From DASRAJ01 sp039920305 (GTDB taxonomy: Bacteria; Bacteroidota; Bacteroidia; Chitinophagales; UBA10324): a stretch of DNA of 10,097 nucleotides. The notes beneath the pieces are model-generated. The model worked only from the letters and a program-made list of their open reading frames with translations. It ran no database searches and was not told the origin of the DNA. Shown here in pieces: positions 7,193 through 10,097 of this stretch; position 1 is the first letter of the stretch; each line of letters begins with the position of its first letter. The stretch covers positions 1 to 10,097 of the forward strand of contig JBDSEA010000122.1 in assembly GCA_039920305.1 (NCBI GenBank). Direction: 5' to 3'. The position numbers and the translations under genes were made by a program.

Positions 7193-7816
7193 TTATTTTT
7201 TTCGCCCCACAAACCTTATTACCGAGCCCTGTCCGTTATGGTATATTCCTTCACTAAGCTCAATCTCCGTTTCTGCTAATTCTTTAAAATCATAATTAAT
7301 AAAATCAGATTTTATTTCGTCAATCGAAAATAGCATTTCAATATCTTTTGGTCCACCTACTTTCTCATTTCTTGCACTAAATTCAATATGTTTCTTACTA
7401 AATGCTTCAAAAATTATTACACCCCCTTTACGAAGATATTTGTCAAGTGTCTTGTGGTACAATGATTTAATATTTGCCGGGAAATGCGCATAAATTAGAG
7501 CAATTAAATCGAATTGTCCGATGCTGTAATTCAATGTCTGCAATTCACCAACCTGGTAGTCAATTTTCACCTTATTGGTTTCTGCAAGCCGCAAGGCTTT
7601 TTTCTTTCCTTCAATGCTTATGTCAAATGCTGAAACGGTCCATCCAAGTCTGGCTGCATACACTGCATTGCGACCTTCACCTTCTGCAGGGAAAAGTATG
7701 CTCCCCGCCTTTGACTTTCCTAAATGTTTTTTTAAATAACTGTTAGGTAGTTCGCCATAAGCATATTCTTCCCTGCTATATCTGTCATTCCATCTTTCGG
7801 TCCATGGATCTTTCAT
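7193..7816 (-). CDS. Class I SAM-dependent methyltransferase, TehB-like
   Basis: This 207-residue cytoplasmic enzyme is predicted to transfer a methyl group from S-adenosylmethionine to a small-molecule or metalloid substrate. The N-terminus (WTERWNDRYSREEYAYGELPN) is the lead-in typical of TehB/thiopurine-methyltransferase-like proteins. Motif I, ILFPAEGEGRNAVYAA (residues 40-55), forms the SAM-binding glycine loop. Asp65 in VSAFDIS is the acidic residue expected at the end of strand beta-2 that holds the ribose. FDLIALIYAHFP (102-113) is the motif IV/V region. The length is usual for the group. By my line-by-line count the gene is about 37% GC, lower than the roughly 43-50% sampled in the large genes around it, so recent acquisition is possible. 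It starts 11 bp after the stop of an upstream start-less open stretch. The true substrate is unknown; tellurite is only a family example. Confidence 0.93.
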   Translation of the reverse strand: MKDPWTERWNDRYSREEYAYGELPNSYLKKHLGKSKAGSILFPAEGEGRNAVYAARLGWTVSAFDISIEGKKKALRLAETNKVKIDYQVGELQTLNYSIGQFDLIALIYAHFPANIKSLYHKTLDKYLRKGGVIIFEAFSKKHIEFSARNEKVGGPKDIEMLFSIDEIKSDFINYDFKELAETEIELSEGIYHNGQGSVIRFVGRKK

Positions 7817-7827
7817 TTCAGGGTTTG

Positions 7828-7962
7828 TTAATCAAGTGACTGATGATATTGAATACAACCTTTCATAAATTCTGTCCACTCAGGAAATTGTAGGCTCACC
7901 TTGCGATTTAATTCTCTGAGATTGCAGATTATTAGTCCGGCTGCTTTGAAAGAAAAATCAGA
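7828..7962 (-). pseudogene. Possible 3' remnant of a decayed gene
   Basis: On the minus strand 44 codons are open from just after a TAA (7965-7963) to a TAA at 7830-7828. The translation has protein-like composition, with NLRELNRKVSLQFPEWTEF followed by MKGCIQYHQSLD. There is no ATG, GTG or TTG start in a useful position; the only Met is 12 residues from the end. The stop is 11 bp before the methyltransferase start, a spacing typical of an operon partner. I do not recognise the family. It may be the surviving C-terminus of a truncated gene, or an open frame by chance. Confidence 0.3.
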
Positions 7963-7972
7963 TTACTTATTC

Positions 7973-7993
7973 CGTCCTGTCGTTATCAGGACG
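7973..7993 (-). terminator. Hairpin just after the WapI-like gene
   Basis: CGTCCTG (7973-7979) and CAGGACG (7987-7993) are perfect complements with a 7-nt loop. The hairpin begins one base past the stop codon of the leftward gene. No T-run follows directly on the minus strand; a T5 run comes about 14 bases later. It is probably a terminator or transcript-stabilising 3' hairpin. Confidence 0.45.
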
Positions 7994-7994
7994 A

Positions 7995-8459
7995 TCATTC
8001 ATTATTAATATTCCAATCTACGGAAATTGGATATTGTTTGGTTATTCGGTCTAACTGATCAACCAGTTCATGAATTGATGTTTGATCAAATGCCATTCTG
8101 AATTTCAACTGTCCGCCGATGGGGGGCTGGTCAGCTGCAGCCACATCAACCTCAAAATGCCCAAGTCCATCACCGATGATTTTTAATTCCAGCTGGCCTT
8201 CAATTCCGGAAAAAGCAGCATACCCTTTCAAGTTATCATAAAGCAGTCTAAGCTCTTGTTTAAATTTTTCAAAGTCAACCGTCATAAAAGCAGCTTCGAA
8301 CTGTCCTGAAAACTTTCCTCCCTTAACGGTCACATTGGTTATGATCCAATTGTGGTCCCAATCAAGTTCGGAATCTTGCATTAATAATCCTATTGGCTCT
8401 ATCCTTACGATATCTCCTGCATCAAAAATTTCAAAGTATATTTTATCTTTTCTCAGCAT
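7995..8459 (-). CDS. Small acidic protein resembling WapI-family immunity proteins
   Basis: This 154-residue protein has no signal peptide or membrane segment and is probably cytoplasmic. The pattern is: DWDHNWI with an alternating strand NVTVKGGKFSG (about 33-52), FxTVDFEKFKQELRLLY (about 59-74), EGQLELKIIGDGLGHFEV (87-104) and LKFRMAFDQTSI (118-129), ending in a helix. From memory this matches the widespread family annotated as WapI-like immunity proteins, named after the protein that protects Bacillus subtilis from the WapA contact-dependent toxin. Many relatives are only called hypothetical. No toxin C-terminus lies next to it: the neighbours are a T9SS-exported adhesin-like protein and a methyltransferase. 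If it is an immunity protein it is therefore an orphan here. The start is the only ATG fitting the N-terminus. Coding confidence is high; the functional name is tentative. Confidence 0.75.
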   Translation of the reverse strand: MLRKDKIYFEIFDAGDIVRIEPIGLLMQDSELDWDHNWIITNVTVKGGKFSGQFEAAFMTVDFEKFKQELRLLYDNLKGYAAFSGIEGQLELKIIGDGLGHFEVDVAAADQPPIGGQLKFRMAFDQTSIHELVDQLDRITKQYPISVDWNINNE

Positions 8460-8544
8460 AAATTGAGATAAAGCGTTTCATAGTTTTATGTTTTCGCGGG
8501 CATTTCCCCTACACAATAACCCAAGAGTCCGCAGTTCAATTTAT

Positions 8545-8582
8545 AAAAATGTCACACCCGAAGACTCAAGCTCAGGGTGACA
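8545..8582 (-). terminator. Terminator formed by a palindromic repeat, leftward
   Basis: On the minus strand TGTCACCCTGA (8582-8572) pairs with TCGGGTGTGACA (8561-8550), with a one-base bulge and a G-T pair, and five T's follow (8549-8545). It lies about 125 bp downstream of the stop of the large T9SS type B protein gene, in the right direction to end its transcript. Confidence 0.55.
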
Positions 8583-8616
8583 ATATGGCGAATCATGTTG
8601 AGCCTGTCGAAACATT
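8550..8616. repeat. Composite dispersed palindromic repeat (REP-like)
   Basis: Two adjoining palindromic modules. The first has the TGTCAC...GGGTGACA arms at 8550-8582. The second is CATGTTGAGCCTGTCGAAAC plus ATT (8594-8616), whose ends ATGTT/AACAT pair. The strings TTCGACAGGCTCAACATG and TGTCACCCTGAGCTTG are familiar from short intergenic repeats scattered through many bacterial genomes, Bacteroidota included. I recognise the strings from general knowledge; copy number in this genome cannot be seen from one copy. Confidence 0.6.
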
Positions 8617-8707
8617 AAATTTTCAGGGTTCTATAAATTCCCAAACAGCTTCTAAGCAAAACGCAGAACCGATAATGAGTTTAGCAAGAAAACAAATTCT
8701 CATTTTA

Positions 8708-10097
8708 TTATCGTATCACTGTCACATTCCCCACCAGCTCTTCGTCCGAATCATGCTCAGAGCATTTTACCCTGATGAAGTAGTAGTATACTTCCATTGG
8801 CTGGGGCTGGCCTTTAAATGTTCCTGCCCATTCCTTTGTTCCCTCAACCTGATAGTCATAAACTTTTATTCCCCAGCGATTCCACACCCTTACTTCCTCC
8901 ACCGAATAACAGGGATGCATGATCAGGTGCCATGTATCATTCTTGCCATCACCATTCGGTGTAAAAGCAGTGGGGACAAAAATCGCAGGGGGAGGAACAA
9001 TCACATTCACTGTCACGCAAGCGGTATCAATGCAGCCATTATATCCTGTTGCTGTAACGCAATAGATGATGGTATCAGGCGGCATGGCTACCGGGTTGTA
9101 TATGGTATCGTTACTGAGGAATAGGGGAGGATCCCACACAAAATGCTGGTTGCCCGTGGTATCCGCTAAAAGGTAAACGGGTTCCCACCCCTTCACGATG
9201 CTGTCAGGAAATGCGCTAACGGTTACAATGTTTGATTTGATGCCGATGTCAACAGTCTTTGTAAGTGAGCATCCGCGGGAATCAGTTACCGTGATCTCGT
9301 ATGTGGCTGAGTCTGCCGGATAGATAGTAGTGGTGTCAGAAGCTGCGCCATTACTCCAGTAATAGGTGAGTGTGCCGGTACCGGAAGCAGTAGCGGTTAG
9401 AAGGGCAGGGGTGTTCACGCAGACAATGGTATCATTGGAAACCTGCAGAGTAAGGGGAACAAACAGCGTGGTACTTTCAGGTATCAAAAGATCAGATAAC
9501 GGCGTGCTGCTGCTCCCCGAAGCAGCTCCGTTGGTGGTGCCATTGCAGGATGCTCCGGTAGTTATTCCGCTGGCGCCGCCGCTTGATTCAAGTGTTACCG
9601 GAGGCAGAGTATTTCCACTCAACCAGATCATTCCTGCGCCGCCGCCACCACCCGGACCAAAGCAGGAATCGGCGCCGCTTGTTCCATTGTCAACGCTGCC
9701 GCCAATGCCGCCATTCACAGTTACAGTAAGTGTGGTAATATTTGGCACATCCAGTAATACAGTCCCTCCACCGCCTCCGCCACCCGCGCCATCGAGGATA
9801 GCAAGTGTGGAAGTCACGTCTGCACCGCGGGCAAGAATTGAAAAATTATTTCCGGTAATAGTATTTGCCCTGATGATGATGATGCCACCGCCATTGGCAC
9901 CTGCTGTAGCGCCATTGCTGTTATCATCACCTGCACCGCCTCCTCCGCCTGAATAAATTTGATTGAGCGTATCAGAATAATTCAATGCATGACCACCCAT
10001 ACCCGGGTTATCACCCGTGCATCCCGGCACCACGTTCACACGCTGTCCGCCCTGTCCTCCTGGAGCCGCATTGCCTCCGCCGCCGCCTCCCGTATTG
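8708..10097 (-). CDS. Large secreted protein, C-terminal part: glycine-rich region, PKD/Ig-like domains, T9SS type B sorting domain (5' end outside window)
   Basis: The reading frame is open to the right edge (462 residues visible), so the N-terminus and signal peptide lie outside. A GTG at 10039 is in frame but internal, because glycine-rich coding continues upstream of it. Numbered from that GTG: residues 1 to about 177 are glycine-rich, with GGGGGAG, GAGGGGGGG and GPGGGGGAG runs separated by short hydrophobic strands such as GGIIIIRA and GGTVLLDV, like the glycine-rich domains of Bacteroidota surface proteins. About 198-268 and 271-347 are two Ig/PKD-like domains (YYWSNG, YEITVTDSRGC; FVWDPP, YCVTATGYNGC). 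About 353-443 is the gliding-motility-associated type B sorting domain: FVPTAFTPNGDGKNDTW, VRVWNRWGIKVYD, EVYYYFIRVKC. The protein is probably a cell-surface or extracellular adhesin-like polypeptide exported by T9SS. No enzyme motif is visible. Confidence 0.93.
   Translation of the reverse strand, partial: NTGGGGGGNAAPGGQGGQRVNVVPGCTGDNPGMGGHALNYSDTLNQIYSGGGGGAGDDNSNGATAGANGGGIIIIRANTITGNNFSILARGADVTSTLAILDGAGGGGGGGTVLLDVPNITTLTVTVNGGIGGSVDNGTSGADSCFGPGGGGGAGMIWLSGNTLPPVTLESSGGASGITTGASCNGTTNGAASGSSSTPLSDLLIPESTTLFVPLTLQVSNDTIVCVNTPALLTATASGTGTLTYYWSNGAASDTTTIYPADSATYEITVTDSRGCSLTKTVDIGIKSNIVTVSAFPDSIVKGWEPVYLLADTTGNQHFVWDPPLFLSNDTIYNPVAMPPDTIIYCVTATGYNGCIDTACVTVNVIVPPPAIFVPTAFTPNGDGKNDTWHLIMHPCYSVEEVRVWNRWGIKVYDYQVEGTKEWAGTFKGQPQPMEVYYYFIRVKCSEHDSDEELVGNVTVIR
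9509..10097 (-). repeat. Glycine-rich low-complexity coding tract
   Basis: Clusters of GGC/GGA/GGT codons give three long glycine runs plus a fourth at the window edge. These GC-rich near-repeats (plus-strand forms such as CCGCCGCCACCACCC and CCACCGCCTCCGCC) sit inside a generally AT-richer genome. The tract is coding and ends where the serine-rich linker before the Ig-like domains begins. Confidence 0.75.

Noticed and set aside
7474..7746. A 90-codon plus-strand open frame antisense to the methyltransferase
   Set aside because: The minus-strand frame shows SAM-binding motifs in the right order, whereas this one shows none.
8549..9124. A 191-codon plus-strand open frame
   Set aside because: It begins inside the palindromic repeat and then runs antisense to the type B sorting domain. 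Its composition is not protein-like and it has no recognisable motif.
9366..9956. A 196-codon proline-rich open frame on the plus strand
   Set aside because: It is the antisense shadow of the glycine-rich tract: glycine codons read in reverse give proline and alanine. The minus-strand frame has a clear domain order and a T9SS type B end.
10037..10039. GTG at 10039 as the start of the type B sorting protein
   Set aside because: The frame stays open upstream to the window edge and continues in the same glycine-rich composition, so the gene is cut by the window and this GTG is an internal valine.
7995..10097. A toxin-immunity pair formed by the large surface protein and the WapI-like gene
   Set aside because: The exported protein ends in a T9SS sorting domain rather than a toxin domain, and the genes are separated by about 250 bp with a repeat-terminator between them.
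1..10097. tRNA, rRNA, transposase, phage or defence-system genes
   Set aside because: I looked for cloverleaf-like segments, transposase or integrase motifs and known defence domains on both strands and saw none that hold up.

Overview
This window looks like part of a Bacteroidota chromosome, probably from the Chitinophagales/Sphingobacteriales side of the phylum. Two proteins end in a type IX secretion (T9SS) type A sorting domain and one ends in a type B (gliding-motility-associated) domain. The first gene has a perfect Bacteroidota TAnnTTTG -7 promoter element. Start codons lack Shine-Dalgarno sequences and intergenic DNA is AT-rich. Except for the first gene, everything is on the minus strand.

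Left region (1-2225): a complete tail-specific protease of the Prc/CtpA type reads rightward and converges on the next gene across an 84-bp gap that holds a symmetric hairpin. Middle-left (2226-5972): two exported, cell-surface or secreted proteins read leftward. One is an alpha/beta hydrolase of the HGGG (HSL-like) esterase type. The other is a six-repeat kelch-like beta-propeller with PKD/Ig-like domains. Both have a signal peptide and a C-terminal T9SS type A domain.

The stretch 5973-6395 (423 bp) has no large gene. It holds a possible promoter for the kelch gene, a small inverted repeat, a good intrinsic-terminator candidate pointing left, and a possible 52-codon small ORF whose stop lies inside the terminator loop. 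Next come three small cytoplasmic-type genes, all leftward: a DinB/YfiT-like metal-binding protein (6396-6920), an AT-rich TehB-like SAM-dependent methyltransferase (7193-7816), and a protein resembling WapI-type immunity proteins (7995-8459). The spacers around the methyltransferase hold an inverted repeat and a start-less 44-codon open stretch that may be a gene remnant, so this part looks like an accessory or turnover zone.

Right region (8460-10097): a composite palindromic repeat of the widely dispersed 'TTCGACAGGCTCA / TGTCACCCTGA' kind lies downstream of the 3' end of a large secreted protein and probably acts as its terminator. The visible C-terminal part of that protein consists of a glycine-rich region, two Ig/PKD-like domains and a T9SS type B sorting domain. 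Its 5' end lies beyond the window.

The exported proteins share a secretion route but no evident pathway. I see no coherent new multi-gene system. The most useful leads are the small ORF with its terminator, the possible remnant and inverted repeat around the AT-rich methyltransferase, the orphan immunity-like gene, and the repeat-derived terminator.
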